A stretch of 64,000 bases of DNA from Beijerinckia mobilis. Its GTDB lineage: Bacteria > Pseudomonadota > Alphaproteobacteria > Rhizobiales > Beijerinckiaceae. Position numbers and translations under genes: made by a program. The stretch is taken from positions 124,001 through 188,000 of the forward strand of contig NZ_JQJH01000004.1 in the NCBI RefSeq assembly GCF_000745425.1, in the 5' to 3' direction. The notes beneath the pieces were generated by a model, which was not told where the DNA came from, made no database searches, and was given only the letters and a program-made list of their open reading frames with translations. Shown piece by piece: positions 42,057-51,618 of this stretch; the first letter of the stretch is position 1; each line of letters starts with the position of its first letter.

Positions 42057-43528
42057 TGCGGCTTGATGCACTCTTCCCTGGCGCATCGATTAATCCGCCA
42101 TCCTTCGCGGTGCGCGAAGTGGCGGATCTCTCCTGCGACAGCCGGACGACCGGGAAAGACCACGTGTTTTTCGCCGTGCCGGGGACAAAGGCGGATGGGC
42201 TCACTTTCGCGCCGCAGGCTTTGCGCAATGGTGCATTGGCGGTGGTGGCCGAACAGGCGCCGACCGTACCCTTCGAGACGGCGGCTTTGATCCTGGTGCC
42301 CGACGTCCGTGCCGCTTTGGCCGAAGCCGCCGCGCGCTTCTTTTCGCGCCAGCCGGAAACCATCGTGGCGGTGACGGGCACCAGCGGCAAGACCTCGGTC
42401 GCGGCTTTCGCCCGTCAGATTTGGACCCGGCTCGGCTTCAAGGCGGCTTCGGTCGGCACGCTTGGTGTCGTGGCGCCCGATGGCGCGCATTATGGCGGTC
42501 TGACGACGCCGGACCCGATCAGCCTCCATCGCACGCTGGACCAGTTGGCCGGCTCCGGTGTCACCCATCTCGCCCTTGAGGCTTCCTCGCATGGGCTCTT
42601 TCAGCACCGGCTCGATTACGTACGGCTGAAAGCGGCGGGTTTCACCAATCTCTCCCGCGATCATCTCGATTATCATCAAACGATCGAGGATTATTTCCAG
42701 GCAAAGCTCCTGCTGTTCACCCATGTCCTGCCGCCGGACGGCACTGCCGTGATCGACGCCGACACAAGTTTTGGTCAAGACGTTATAGGCGTTGTGAAAG
42801 GGCGCGGGCTAAAAGTTCTGTCGCTCGGTTTCGTCGGGGAGAGCCTGCATGTGCTCGAAACAATTCCCGAGGCCGAGGCGACGCTTTTGCGTTTCTCCTA
42901 TGCGGGCCGGGAATGGCATCTGCGGTTGCCGCTTGTTGGCAGTTTTCAGGCGGCCAATGCCTTGATGGCGGCCGGCCTCTGCATCGCCTCCGGTTCTCCA
43001 GCCGACGCCGTCTTCGCCGCGCTCGAAAACCTCGAAGGCGCGCCGGGACGGCTCGAACGGGTCGGCGGGCGCGATGGTGCCTCGGTCTTCGTCGATTATG
43101 CGCATAAGCCGGATGCTTTGGAAAAGGCGCTCATGGCCCTGCGGCCGTTCACGAAGAGCCGGCTGATCGTCGTCTTCGGCTGCGGCGGCGACCGCGACGC
43201 CGGCAAACGGCCGTTGATGGGGGAAATCGCGGCGCGTCTCGCCGATCATGTCATCGTTACAGACGACAATCCCCGCAGCGAGGATCCGGCGCTCATCCGC
43301 AAGGCGATTCTGCAAGGAGCGGCGATGCAGCCGGGCGCGGGCGCTTCGGTCGTCGAAATCGGCGACCGGGCGGAAGCGATCGAGGCCGCCACCGCCATGC
43401 TGCAGCCGGGCGATCTTTTGCTGATTGCTGGCAAAGGTCATGAAACCGGCCAGATCCTGGCCGACAGGACATTGCCTTTTTCCGATCGTGATTGCGCCCG
43501 CGCGGCGCTCGGGGAGCTTGCCGCATGA
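42056..43528 (+). CDS. murE: UDP-MurNAc-L-Ala-D-Glu:meso-diaminopimelate ligase
   Basis: 490-residue Mur ligase that adds the third residue of the stem peptide. The start overlaps the ftsI stop by one base. Motifs: DSRTTGKDHVFFAVPG near the N-terminus, ATP-binding GTSGKTSVAAFARQ (about 109-122), LEASSHGL, and the C-terminal DNPRSEDPA, where DNPR marks meso-DAP rather than lysine as substrate. It agrees with a Gram-negative wall. Confidence 0.95.
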   Translation: MRLDALFPGASINPPSFAVREVADLSCDSRTTGKDHVFFAVPGTKADGLTFAPQALRNGALAVVAEQAPTVPFETAALILVPDVRAALAEAAARFFSRQPETIVAVTGTSGKTSVAAFARQIWTRLGFKAASVGTLGVVAPDGAHYGGLTTPDPISLHRTLDQLAGSGVTHLALEASSHGLFQHRLDYVRLKAAGFTNLSRDHLDYHQTIEDYFQAKLLLFTHVLPPDGTAVIDADTSFGQDVIGVVKGRGLKVLSLGFVGESLHVLETIPEAEATLLRFSYAGREWHLRLPLVGSFQAANALMAAGLCIASGSPADAVFAALENLEGAPGRLERVGGRDGASVFVDYAHKPDALEKALMALRPFTKSRLIVVFGCGGDRDAGKRPLMGEIAARLADHVIVTDDNPRSEDPALIRKAILQGAAMQPGAGASVVEIGDRAEAIEAATAMLQPGDLLLIAGKGHETGQILADRTLPFSDRDCARAALGELAA

Positions 43529-44997
43529 GCAGGATCGTGACGCCGGAAGATATCGCGGGATCTTACGACAAGGACGCGCTGTGGACGCCGCTCGGCCTTA
43601 TCGCGCCGCTTGAGGCGCGCGTCAGTGGCCATGTTCCCGCACGGCCGGCGCGCGGCATATCGATCGATACCCGCAGCCTGCGCCCCGATGATCTGTTTTT
43701 CGGCATCCGTGGCGATCGCACCGACGGCCATGATTATGTGGCCGCTGCCTTCGCCAAGGGCGCCATGGCGGCTGTGGTCGACGAGGCCCATGCCGATCGC
43801 CTCGCGCCGCTCGGACCGCTCTATGTCGTGCATGATGTTTTGCCGGCGCTCGAACGGCTGGGATTGGCCTCGCGCGGGCGCAGCGCCGCCCGCATCATCG
43901 CCGTGACCGGATCCGTCGGCAAGACCTCGACCAAGGAAACGCTGCGGCTGGTGCTGACGCAGGCGGGCAAGGTGCATGCCTCGGTCGCCTCCTACAATAA
44001 TCATTGGGGCGTGCCTTTGACGCTCGCGCGTATGCCGCGCGACACGGATTTCGGCGTTTACGAGATTGGCATGAACCACACGGGTGAAATCACTCCGCTC
44101 GTCGGCATGGTGCGTCCGCATATAGCAATCATCACGACCGTCGCGCCGGTCCATCTTGAATATTTCGACAGCGTCGAGGCGATCGCCGATGCCAAGGCCG
44201 AGATCTTTTCCGGTCTCATGCCGGGCGGCGTCGCCATCGTCCATCGCGATATTGCGCAATTCGACCGGATCGCCGCCACCGCGCGCCGCTCGCCCGCTGG
44301 CCTGCTGGTCAGTTTCGGGCGTCATGAGGAGGCCGATGCCCGTCTGATCGATCTCGTACCGGCGCCCGATCATTCGATGGTGACGGCGGAGATCCAGGGC
44401 AAGAGACTAACCTATCGGCTTGGCGCGCCCGGCCGCCATTTCGCGGAAAATTCTCTGGCTGTTCTTCTTGCCGCCAAGGCTTGCGGCGTGCCGCTCGAGG
44501 ATGCCGCCGCCGTCCTTGCCTTTTCGACACCGCAGGCCGGGCGCGGCCAGCAATTGCTTTTGGAAGCGGGTGATGGGCCCTTCCGCTTGATCGATGAAAG
44601 CTATAATGCCAATCCTGCCTCGATGCGGGCGGCGGTGGAATTTGCCGGAACCCTGCCGCTCGACGGCATCGGCCGGCGGATCGCGGTTTTGGGCGACATG
44701 CTTGAACTGGGAGACCACGCGCCGCAATTGCATCAGGACCTCGCCGAGGTTCTGCGCGAGGCGCGGTTCGATCTCGTTTTCGCCGCGGGTCCGCTGATGC
44801 GCCACCTGTTCGACGCTCTGCCTTCGGGCCTGCGCGGCGAATGGCGCGCGACAGCCGGAGAGCTTGCGCCGCTCGTTGCCGCCGTCGTGCGGCGCAACGA
44901 TATCGTGCTGATCAAGGGCTCAAACGGCAGCCGCATGACGGCGGTGGTGGAAAGCCTGAAGGAGAAGGCGCGGCTGGCGGGTGTCGAAACCGTCTGA
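43525..44997 (+). CDS. murF: UDP-MurNAc-tripeptide:D-Ala-D-Ala ligase
   Basis: 490-residue Mur ligase that adds D-alanyl-D-alanine. Overlaps murE by four bases. Motifs: ISIDTRSLRPDDLFFGIRGDRTDGHDY (about 47-73), ATP-binding GSVGKTSTKE (about 131-140), YNNHWGVPLTLARMP and FRLIDESYNANPASMRAAVE. Its substrate dipeptide comes from Ddl, whose gene is not in this window. Confidence 0.95.
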   Translation: MSRIVTPEDIAGSYDKDALWTPLGLIAPLEARVSGHVPARPARGISIDTRSLRPDDLFFGIRGDRTDGHDYVAAAFAKGAMAAVVDEAHADRLAPLGPLYVVHDVLPALERLGLASRGRSAARIIAVTGSVGKTSTKETLRLVLTQAGKVHASVASYNNHWGVPLTLARMPRDTDFGVYEIGMNHTGEITPLVGMVRPHIAIITTVAPVHLEYFDSVEAIADAKAEIFSGLMPGGVAIVHRDIAQFDRIAATARRSPAGLLVSFGRHEEADARLIDLVPAPDHSMVTAEIQGKRLTYRLGAPGRHFAENSLAVLLAAKACGVPLEDAAAVLAFSTPQAGRGQQLLLEAGDGPFRLIDESYNANPASMRAAVEFAGTLPLDGIGRRIAVLGDMLELGDHAPQLHQDLAEVLREARFDLVFAAGPLMRHLFDALPSGLRGEWRATAGELAPLVAAVVRRNDIVLIKGSNGSRMTAVVESLKEKARLAGVETV

Positions 44998-45118
44998 TGC
45001 CTGGGGGCGCGATCTGGCGATCGCACGCGGCGCTATGGATATTTGTTCCGTCATCGCGTTCATGACGGCTCCAGATCGCATACAGGCGCAGCACGCGTTG
45101 TAATGGATTCGAACATCG

Positions 45119-45175
45119 CCTCAATTCCTTGAGGTTGAGACGTATCGGATCAATGGAAGGAATGGTTGATCCGAT
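45119..45175. repeat. Two hairpins between murF and mraY
   Basis: CCTCAA-TTCC-TTGAGG (45119-45134) and ATCGGATCAA (45144-45153) with TTGATCCGAT (45166-45175), both perfect. The GGATCAA/TTGATCC half-sites echo the family 1 palindromes. They lie in the only wide gap (197 bases) of the first half of the dcw cluster, so they could mark an internal transcription boundary. Confidence 0.45.
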
Positions 45176-45194
45176 GCAGGGGTATTTGTAGACG

Positions 45195-46277
45195 ATGCTA
45201 ACGTGGCTTGCCGAATTCGCGGTCTATTTCACACCGCTCAATCTGTTTCGCTATATCACTTTCCGCACCGGCGGCGCGATCGCGACCGCTCTTTTCTTCG
45301 TGTTCTTCTTTGGGCCCAATATCATCAGGGCGTTGCGTATCAAGCAGGGCAAAGGGCAGCCGATCCGTACGGACGGGCCGCAATCGCACCTGTTGACCAA
45401 GAAGGGCACGCCGACCATGGGCGGGTTGATGATCCTTTCGGGATTATTCGTCTCGACCCTGCTGTGGGCCAATCTCGCCAATCATTATGTCTGGGTCGTC
45501 TTGTGGGTCATGCTCGGCTATGGCGCCATCGGCTTTTATGATGATTATCTCAAGGTGACGAAACAGACGCATAATGGCTTTTCCGGCTGGAGCCGTCTCG
45601 CCTGCGAGACTGGCGTGGCGCTTTTGGCCTGCGTCGCCATGATGGAATTCGGCACGCCGCATATGACATCGCTGGCACTGCCCGCGGTCAATGGCTATGT
45701 CGCCGATCTCGGCCTGTTCTTTCTGATTTTCGGTCCCTTCGTCATTGTTGCTTCCGGTAATGCGGTCAATCTTACCGACGGGCTCGACGGCCTCGCTATC
45801 GTGCCAGTGATGATCGCCGCCGGGACTTTCGGCATCATCGCCTATCTCGCCGGTAATGCGATCTTCTCCTCCTATCTCGGCATCAATTTCGTGCCCGGCG
45901 CGGGAGAACTCGCGGTTGTCGCCGGCGCCGTCATCGGCGCGGGCCTCGGCTTTTTGTGGTTCAACGCGCCCCCTGCCCAGATCTTCATGGGCGATACGGG
46001 ATCACTCGCGCTCGGCGGCCTTCTCGGCACAATTGCGGTCGCCATCAAGCATGAAATGGTTCTTGCCATCGTCGGCGGTCTCTTCGCGCTTGAAACCCTG
46101 TCCGTCATCGTGCAAGTGGCTTCCTTCAAACTGACCGGCAAGCGCGTCTTCAAGATGGCGCCGATCCACCATCATTTCGAACAGCTCGGCTGGTCCGAGC
46201 CGCAGGTCGTCGTCCGTTTCTGGATCATTGCCTTCGTGCTCGCACTCATCGGCCTTTCGACGCTGAAGCTGCGATAG
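45195..46277 (+). CDS. mraY: Phospho-MurNAc-pentapeptide transferase
   Basis: 360-residue polytopic membrane enzyme with about ten helices. It transfers phospho-MurNAc-pentapeptide from UDP to undecaprenyl phosphate, forming lipid I. Signatures: [13 protein letters not shown] (about 72-84), [12 protein letters not shown] with the catalytic Asp pair, [29 protein letters not shown], and the metal-site histidines in [13 protein letters not shown]. Length is standard. Confidence 0.96.
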   Translation: MLTWLAEFAVYFTPLNLFRYITFRTGGAIATALFFVFFFGPNIIRALRIKQGKGQPIRTDGPQSHLLTKKGTPTMGGLMILSGLFVSTLLWANLANHYVWVVLWVMLGYGAIGFYDDYLKVTKQTHNGFSGWSRLACETGVALLACVAMMEFGTPHMTSLALPAVNGYVADLGLFFLIFGPFVIVASGNAVNLTDGLDGLAIVPVMIAAGTFGIIAYLAGNAIFSSYLGINFVPGAGELAVVAGAVIGAGLGFLWFNAPPAQIFMGDTGSLALGGLLGTIAVAIKHEMVLAIVGGLFALETLSVIVQVASFKLTGKRVFKMAPIHHHFEQLGWSEPQVVVRFWIIAFVLALIGLSTLKLR

Positions 46278-46290
46278 GCGAGACAGTTCC

Positions 46291-47694
46291 ATGACTGCGG
46301 TTATGACACCGGTTACGGTCTTTGACGGCAAGCGCGTCGCCCTGTTCGGCCTCGGCGGTTCCGGCCTCGTCAGCGCCGATGCCTTGCGCGCGGGCGGCGC
46401 CGAAGTTGCCGTCTGGGATGACAAAGAACCCGCGCGCGAGAAGGCGGCTGCCGCCGGCCATGAGGTGCTTGATCTCTCTCGCGCCGACTGGTCGCAGTTT
46501 CGCGCTTTGATCCTCGCACCCGGGGTGCCGCTGACCCATCCGAAATCGCATTGGACGGTGGAAAAAGCGCGTGTCGCCGGGATCGAGATTATCGGTGATA
46601 TCGAATTGTTCTGCCGCGAGCGGCGGCATATCGCGCCGAAATCGCCTTTCATTGCGATCACCGGCACTAATGGCAAATCGACCACCACGGCGCTCATCGC
46701 CCATCTCTTCCGGTTCTTCGGCCACGAGGTTGCTGTGGGCGGCAATATCGGCACGCCGATTCTCGCTTTGCCGCCGCCATCGCCCGAGCGCGTGCATGTG
46801 ATCGAATGTTCCTCGTTCCAGATCGATCTCGCGCCGACGCTCGACCCTTCCGTCGGTATTTTGCTGAACATCACGCCGGATCATCTCGATCGCCACGGCA
46901 CGATGGAAAATTACGCCGAGATCAAGGAAAGGCTCGTGCAGGGGGCCGATCATGCCGTCATCGGTCTCGATGACGTGCCCTGTGTCGCCATTGCCGGGCG
47001 TCTGCGCGCGCGCGGCAAGCCTCTCACCTGTATATCGAATACATTTATGGAACTGCTCGACGGTATCACGCTTGATGGCACGCGCCTTGTCCGCCACGAT
47101 CATGGCGTCGCGCTCACCATCGCCGATCTTGCTGGCATCGCTTCTCTCCGTGGCCGTCACAATGGCCAGAATGCCGCTGCGGCCGTTGCTGCCTTGGAAG
47201 GGGAAGGACGCGATCTCGATCGGGTACGCCGGGGGCTCGCGAGCTTTCCCGGTCTTGCCCATCGCCTGGAGGAGGTCGGCCGTCTGGGCAAGACCCTGTT
47301 CGTCAATGATTCCAAGGCGACCAATGCCGATGCGGCGGAAAAGGCTCTGCTTTCGTTCGACAATATCTATTGGATCCTTGGTGGCAAGGCCAAGGCAGGC
47401 GGCATCGAGCCTCTGAAACCCTTGTTCGGCAAGATCGCGAAGGGCTATCTGATCGGCGAGGCGACTGAGGCCTTTGCCGCGACCATTGAAGAGGCTTTTC
47501 CGATCGAACGCTGCGGCACGCTGGATGTCGCTGTCGCCGCCGCTGCCCGCGATGCGGCGAAAAGCACCGCCGATCCCGTCGTCCTACTTTCGCCCGCCTG
47601 CGCCTCCTATGATCAGTTTCCCGATTTCGAGAAACGCGGTGATTATTTTCGCACGCTTGCCCGGGCAATCATCGACGGCACAACCGGAAATTAA
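46291..47694 (+). CDS. murD: UDP-MurNAc-L-alanine:D-glutamate ligase
   Basis: 467-residue Mur ligase that adds D-glutamate to UDP-MurNAc-L-Ala. Motifs: GLGGSGLVSADAL (N-terminal Rossmann), ATP-binding ITGTNGKSTTTALIAH (about 125-140), NITPDHLDRHGTMENY and NDSKATNADAAEKAL. It follows mraY by 13 bases and probably shares its transcript. Confidence 0.95.
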   Translation: MTAVMTPVTVFDGKRVALFGLGGSGLVSADALRAGGAEVAVWDDKEPAREKAAAAGHEVLDLSRADWSQFRALILAPGVPLTHPKSHWTVEKARVAGIEIIGDIELFCRERRHIAPKSPFIAITGTNGKSTTTALIAHLFRFFGHEVAVGGNIGTPILALPPPSPERVHVIECSSFQIDLAPTLDPSVGILLNITPDHLDRHGTMENYAEIKERLVQGADHAVIGLDDVPCVAIAGRLRARGKPLTCISNTFMELLDGITLDGTRLVRHDHGVALTIADLAGIASLRGRHNGQNAAAAVAALEGEGRDLDRVRRGLASFPGLAHRLEEVGRLGKTLFVNDSKATNADAAEKALLSFDNIYWILGGKAKAGGIEPLKPLFGKIAKGYLIGEATEAFAATIEEAFPIERCGTLDVAVAAAARDAAKSTADPVVLLSPACASYDQFPDFEKRGDYFRTLARAIIDGTTGN

Positions 47695-47712
47695 CGATAA
47701 GTTTGCTTAATA

Positions 47713-47771
47713 CCGATGTGTGATGAGCTTGGCTCATCACACATCGGCCCCCGCAAGCGTGGGGCGGCGGC
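47713..47771. repeat. Extragenic palindromic repeat, family 1 copy D
   Basis: A perfect 16-base inverted repeat, CCGATGTGTGATGAGC (47713-47728) and its complement (47732-47747) around TTG, is followed by GGCCCCCGCAAGCGTGGGGCGGCGGC. The second module is shared with copy E upstream of murC. The repeat runs up to an ATG at 47772, which is therefore unlikely to be the ftsW start. Confidence 0.65.
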
Positions 47772-47801
47772 ATGTTCAATATCCGTGAAGGAGACGGCGG
47801 C

Positions 47802-48944
47802 ATGATAAGCCGGGCAGAACGATCACCTTTGGCCAATTGGTGGTGGACCGTCGATCGCTGGCTGCTCGCTAGCGTGCTGATGCTGATGGTGCTTGGCCTC
47901 GTTCTCACCATGGCGGGCAGTCCGCCGGTCGCCGAACGGCTCGGCCTGTCGACGTTCCATTTCGTGCATCGGCAGGTGCTCTATCTCATCCCGACGCTCG
48001 CGGTGCTGTTTCTCGTCTCTTTTCTTACGCCCCGCCAGGTCCGCCGCTCGGCGCTGATCATCTATGTGATCTCCATGGCGCTGATTTTCGCCGCTCTTCT
48101 CTTCGGTCATGAGGTGAAGGGCGCGCGGCGCTGGATTTTCGGCATCCAGCCTTCGGAATTTCTGAAACCGGCCTTTGTGATCCTCATTGCCTGGGCCTTT
48201 GCCGAGGGCGGCACACGTCGCGACGTGCCGGGCAATCTCATCGCGCTGCTGCTTTTGCCGATGACCATCATTCCCCTGATGTTGCAGCCCGACTTCGGCC
48301 AGACATTGCTCGTCTCTCTGGTCTGGGCCGCCTTGTTCTTCATGGCCGGGCTGCATTGGTTCTGGGTCATCGGCATTGGCGGGGCCGGCATTTCCGGCGG
48401 TTTGCTCGCCTATAAATTCGTGCCGCATGTGCGTGCCCGCGTGCTCAAATTCCTCGATCCCGGCACGGGCGGGGGCATTGTCGATACGTTCCAGGTTGAT
48501 ACCGCGCTTGACAGCTTTCTTTCGGGCGGCTGGTTCGGCAAAGGGCCGGGTGAGGGGACGGTGAAACGCATTCTGCCCGATGCGCATACGGACTTCATCT
48601 TTGCGGTGACGGGCGAGGAATTCGGCATTGCCGCCTGTCTGTTCATCGTCTCGATCTTCGCCTTCATCGTGCTGCGCGGCCTGTTGCTGTCGGCAAACAA
48701 TGAAGATCCTTTCTGCCGTTTCGCCGCCGCCGGGCTCACTATGTTGTTCGGCATCCAGAGCGCTATCAATATGGCGGTGAACCTGCATCTGATGCCGGCC
48801 AAGGGCATGACGCTGCCGTTTATTTCCTATGGCGGTTCGTCGCTGATTTCGCTGGCGCTCGCTATCGGCTTTCTCATCGCGGTCCTGCGCAAGCGCCCGC
48901 GTTCCACCATTTTCCTCGAACAGGACGGGAAAGTTCTGGCGTGA
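47802..48944 (+). CDS. ftsW: Septal peptidoglycan glycosyltransferase FtsW
   Basis: 380-residue SEDS-family protein with ten membrane helices, polymerising lipid II at the septum together with FtsI. The ATG at 47802 has AAGGAGACGGCGG before it; an ATG at 47772 abuts a repeat. Motifs: KGARRWIFGIQPSEFLKPAFV (about 117-137), LLQPDFGQTLLV, GKGPGEGTVKRILPDAHTDFIFAV with the SEDS catalytic Asp, and ISYGGSSLISLALAIG near the end. Overlaps murG by four bases. Confidence 0.95.
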   Translation: MISRAERSPLANWWWTVDRWLLASVLMLMVLGLVLTMAGSPPVAERLGLSTFHFVHRQVLYLIPTLAVLFLVSFLTPRQVRRSALIIYVISMALIFAALLFGHEVKGARRWIFGIQPSEFLKPAFVILIAWAFAEGGTRRDVPGNLIALLLLPMTIIPLMLQPDFGQTLLVSLVWAALFFMAGLHWFWVIGIGGAGISGGLLAYKFVPHVRARVLKFLDPGTGGGIVDTFQVDTALDSFLSGGWFGKGPGEGTVKRILPDAHTDFIFAVTGEEFGIAACLFIVSIFAFIVLRGLLLSANNEDPFCRFAAAGLTMLFGIQSAINMAVNLHLMPAKGMTLPFISYGGSSLISLALAIGFLIAVLRKRPRSTIFLEQDGKVLA

Positions 48945-50065
48945 GCGAGCAGCAACCCATTCTCGTCGCCGCAGGCGGCACTGGCGGTCATCTGTTTCCC
49001 GCCGAGGCCCTGAGCAAGGTGCTTGTCGCACGCGGTCTGCCCGTCGAGCTCATGACGGATTCCCGCGCCACCAAATATGGCGCCGATTTTCCTGCGCGTG
49101 CGATCCATGTCGTCGCCTCGGCAACGCCGAGCGAAGGCTCGGCCCTGCGCCGTCTGACCGCGCTTGCAAGCCTCGCGCGCGGCACGCTGACGGCAAGACA
49201 CCTATTGCAGCGCATACGCCCCAGTGTTGTGATCGGTTTCGGTGGTTACCCCACCGTGCCGCCGGTGCTCGCCGCCTGGTCGCTCGGCATACCGACCATC
49301 CTGCATGAGCAGAATGCCGTCATGGGCCGCGCCAACCGCTTTCTTGCCGCCCGTGTCACCGCCGTCGCTAAAGGTTTCGAGCGGCTCGACGGTATCGGCG
49401 CGGCGATTGCCGCCAAAACTGTGCTGACCGGTAATCCGGTCCGCCCCTCCGTTCTGTCCGCAGCCGCAGCGCCCTATGTTGATGCCCCGGACGGGCGTCT
49501 GCATCTTCTCGTGACGGGTGGTTCACAAGGGGCGCGCGTCTTTTCCGATATCGTGCCTCAGGCATTCGCGCTCTTGCCGGAAGAAAGCCGCAAGCGTTTC
49601 GCCATCGTGCAGCAGGCACGTCCCGAGGATGAAGCGCGTGTGCGGGAGGCCTATGCCGGGCTCGGCATGGAAGCGGAGGTCAAATCCTTCTTTACCGATT
49701 TGCCGGCACGCATCGCGGGAGCCGATCTCGTCATTGGCCGGGCAGGGGCCTCCACCGTCTCGGAACTGGCGGTGATCGGCCGTCCCTCGATCCTTGTCCC
49801 TTTCCCTTTCGCGCTCGATCAGGATCAGGCGGCCAATGCCGCCCATCTTTCAGCAACTGGCGCGGCGCTTGTCATAAAGCAGAAAGACTTTTCGGCCGAT
49901 TGGCTCGCCTCCAGGCTTGTCGAGATGGAAGCGGATCGTGCCGGGCTTGCTGCCAAGGCTAAAGCCGCGCGCGCGGCGGGCATTCCCGATGCCGCAGAAA
50001 AACTTGCCGATCTTGTCCTCCGCATCGCCGCGCGGGGCACAGCCTCTCAGACCGAAGGGGGATGA
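48941..50065 (+). CDS. murG: Lipid II synthase (MurG N-acetylglucosaminyltransferase)
   Basis: 374-residue GT28, GT-B fold, peripheral membrane enzyme that adds GlcNAc to lipid I. The GTG at 48941 is shared with the ftsW stop (GTGA). Motifs: LVAAGGTGGHLFPAEAL (about 8-24), GFGGYPTVPPVLAAW, HEQNAVMGRANR, LLVTGGSQGARVFSD, and the donor-binding GRAGASTVSELAVIGRPSILVPFPFALDQDQ. Confidence 0.96.
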   Translation: MSEQQPILVAAGGTGGHLFPAEALSKVLVARGLPVELMTDSRATKYGADFPARAIHVVASATPSEGSALRRLTALASLARGTLTARHLLQRIRPSVVIGFGGYPTVPPVLAAWSLGIPTILHEQNAVMGRANRFLAARVTAVAKGFERLDGIGAAIAAKTVLTGNPVRPSVLSAAAAPYVDAPDGRLHLLVTGGSQGARVFSDIVPQAFALLPEESRKRFAIVQQARPEDEARVREAYAGLGMEAEVKSFFTDLPARIAGADLVIGRAGASTVSELAVIGRPSILVPFPFALDQDQAANAAHLSATGAALVIKQKDFSADWLASRLVEMEADRAGLAAKAKAARAAGIPDAAEKLADLVLRIAARGTASQTEGG

Positions 50066-50080
50066 TCATGATTTATCCCC

Positions 50081-50152
50081 CTTTGGCCCCCGCGACCGCG
50101 GGGCGGCGGCTTTCCGCCGAATGGCCCGGATCACGACATGTCGTGATCCGGG
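50081..50152. repeat. Extragenic palindromic repeat, family 1 copy E
   Basis: GGCCCCCGCGACCGCGGGG, then CGGCGG-CTTT-CCGCCG (50104-50119), then a perfect 28-base palindrome CCCGGATCACGACA/TGTCGTGATCCGGG (50125-50152). It occupies most of the murG-murC gap. The first module matches copy D and the second matches copy F (55441-55456). Confidence 0.65.
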
Positions 50153-50180
50153 TATTTTGGTATCAAGAAGGAGATAGACA

Positions 50181-51611
50181 ATGAAGCTGCCGCGCGAACT
50201 CGGCCCCATTCATTTCGTCGGGATCGGCGGCATTGGCATGTCCGGCATCGCCGAGGTTTTGATCAATCTCGGCTACAAGGTGCAGGGGTCGGATGCGGCG
50301 GAAAATGCCAATGTGCTGCGGCTGCGCTCCAAGGGGGCGGAGATCGCCATTGGCCATGACGCGAAAAACCTCGGCGACGCGGCCGTGGTGGTCGTCTCCA
50401 CCGCAATCAAACGCGATAATCCCGAACTCGTCCATGCGCGCGAATTGCGCCTGCCGGTTGTGCGCCGCGCCGAAATGCTCGCCGAACTCATGCGGCTGAA
50501 ACAATGCGTCGCTGTCGCCGGCACCCATGGCAAGACGACGACGACCTCGCTCGTCGCGACGCTGCTCGATGCCGGCAAATTCGATCCGACCGTCATCAAT
50601 GGCGGCATCATCAATGCCTATGGCACCAATGCCCGGCTCGGCGCGGGCGACTGGATGGTGGTCGAGGCCGATGAGAGCGACGGCACCTTCCTGAAACTGC
50701 CTGCCGATATCGCCATCGTCACCAATATCGACCCGGAACATCTCGATCATTTCAAAACCTTCGACGCCATCAAACAGGCGTTCCGCGCCTTCATCGAGAA
50801 CATTCCCTTCTATGGCTTCGCGGTCATGTGTCTTGATCATCCCGTCGTGCAGGAAGTGGTCGGCACGATCGAGGACCGGCGCATCATCACCTATGGCGAA
50901 AATCCGCAGGCCGACATGCGGCTTGTCGATGTCGATCTGACGGGCGGCACCTCGCGTTTCAATGTCATCGTGCGCGAGCGCAAGGCGGGAGAAGGATCGC
51001 GCTTCCACGAACGCCGCATCGAAAATCTTGTGATGCCCATGCCTGGCCATCATAATGCGCTCAACGCCACGGCGGCGCTCACCGTCGCTTTGCAGCTCGG
51101 CATGAGCGATGATGCGATCCGCGCCGCGCTCGGTTCCTTCGGCGGCGTCAAACGGCGGTTCACCCGCACCGGCGAATGGAACGGCGCGCAGATTTTCGAT
51201 GATTACGGTCATCATCCGGTCGAGATTGCTGCGGTGCTGCGCGCCGCCCGCGCCTCCACCAAGGGGCAGGTGATCGCCGTCGTGCAGCCGCATCGCTACA
51301 CCCGGCTTTCCTCTCTGTTCAATGAATTCGCGAGCTGTTTCAACGATGCCGATGTCGTCATCGTCGCCGATGTCTATGCGGCGGGCGAAGCGCCGATCGA
51401 GGGTGCCGACAAGGAACATCTGATGCGCGCCATCAAGGCCTGCGGCCACCGTCAGGCGATGGTTCTGCGGTCGCCGGAGGATCTCCCCGCCCTCATTCGC
51501 TCGCTTGCTCATCCGGGCGATTACATCGTCTGTCTCGGCGCCGGCAATATCACCCAATGGGCCTATGCGCTGCCGAAACAATTGAATGAACCGCTCAGCA
51601 AGGCTTCGTGA
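50181..51611 (+). CDS. murC: UDP-MurNAc:L-alanine ligase
   Basis: 476-residue Mur ligase, first amino-acid addition of the stem peptide. The start has a strong ribosome site (AAGAAGGAGATAGACA). Motifs: [17 protein letters not shown] (about 11-27), ATP-binding [17 protein letters not shown] (about 113-129), EADESDGTF, and [10 protein letters not shown]. murB follows after seven bases. Confidence 0.96.
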   Translation: MKLPRELGPIHFVGIGGIGMSGIAEVLINLGYKVQGSDAAENANVLRLRSKGAEIAIGHDAKNLGDAAVVVVSTAIKRDNPELVHARELRLPVVRRAEMLAELMRLKQCVAVAGTHGKTTTTSLVATLLDAGKFDPTVINGGIINAYGTNARLGAGDWMVVEADESDGTFLKLPADIAIVTNIDPEHLDHFKTFDAIKQAFRAFIENIPFYGFAVMCLDHPVVQEVVGTIEDRRIITYGENPQADMRLVDVDLTGGTSRFNVIVRERKAGEGSRFHERRIENLVMPMPGHHNALNATAALTVALQLGMSDDAIRAALGSFGGVKRRFTRTGEWNGAQIFDDYGHHPVEIAAVLRAARASTKGQVIAVVQPHRYTRLSSLFNEFASCFNDADVVIVADVYAAGEAPIEGADKEHLMRAIKACGHRQAMVLRSPEDLPALIRSLAHPGDYIVCLGAGNITQWAYALPKQLNEPLSKAS

Positions 51612-51618
51612 CTGCCCG

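Noticed and set aside
47823-49031. 402-residue minus-strand ORF over ftsW
   Set aside because: Antisense to a SEDS protein with all motifs; hydrophilic Arg/Glu-rich shadow.
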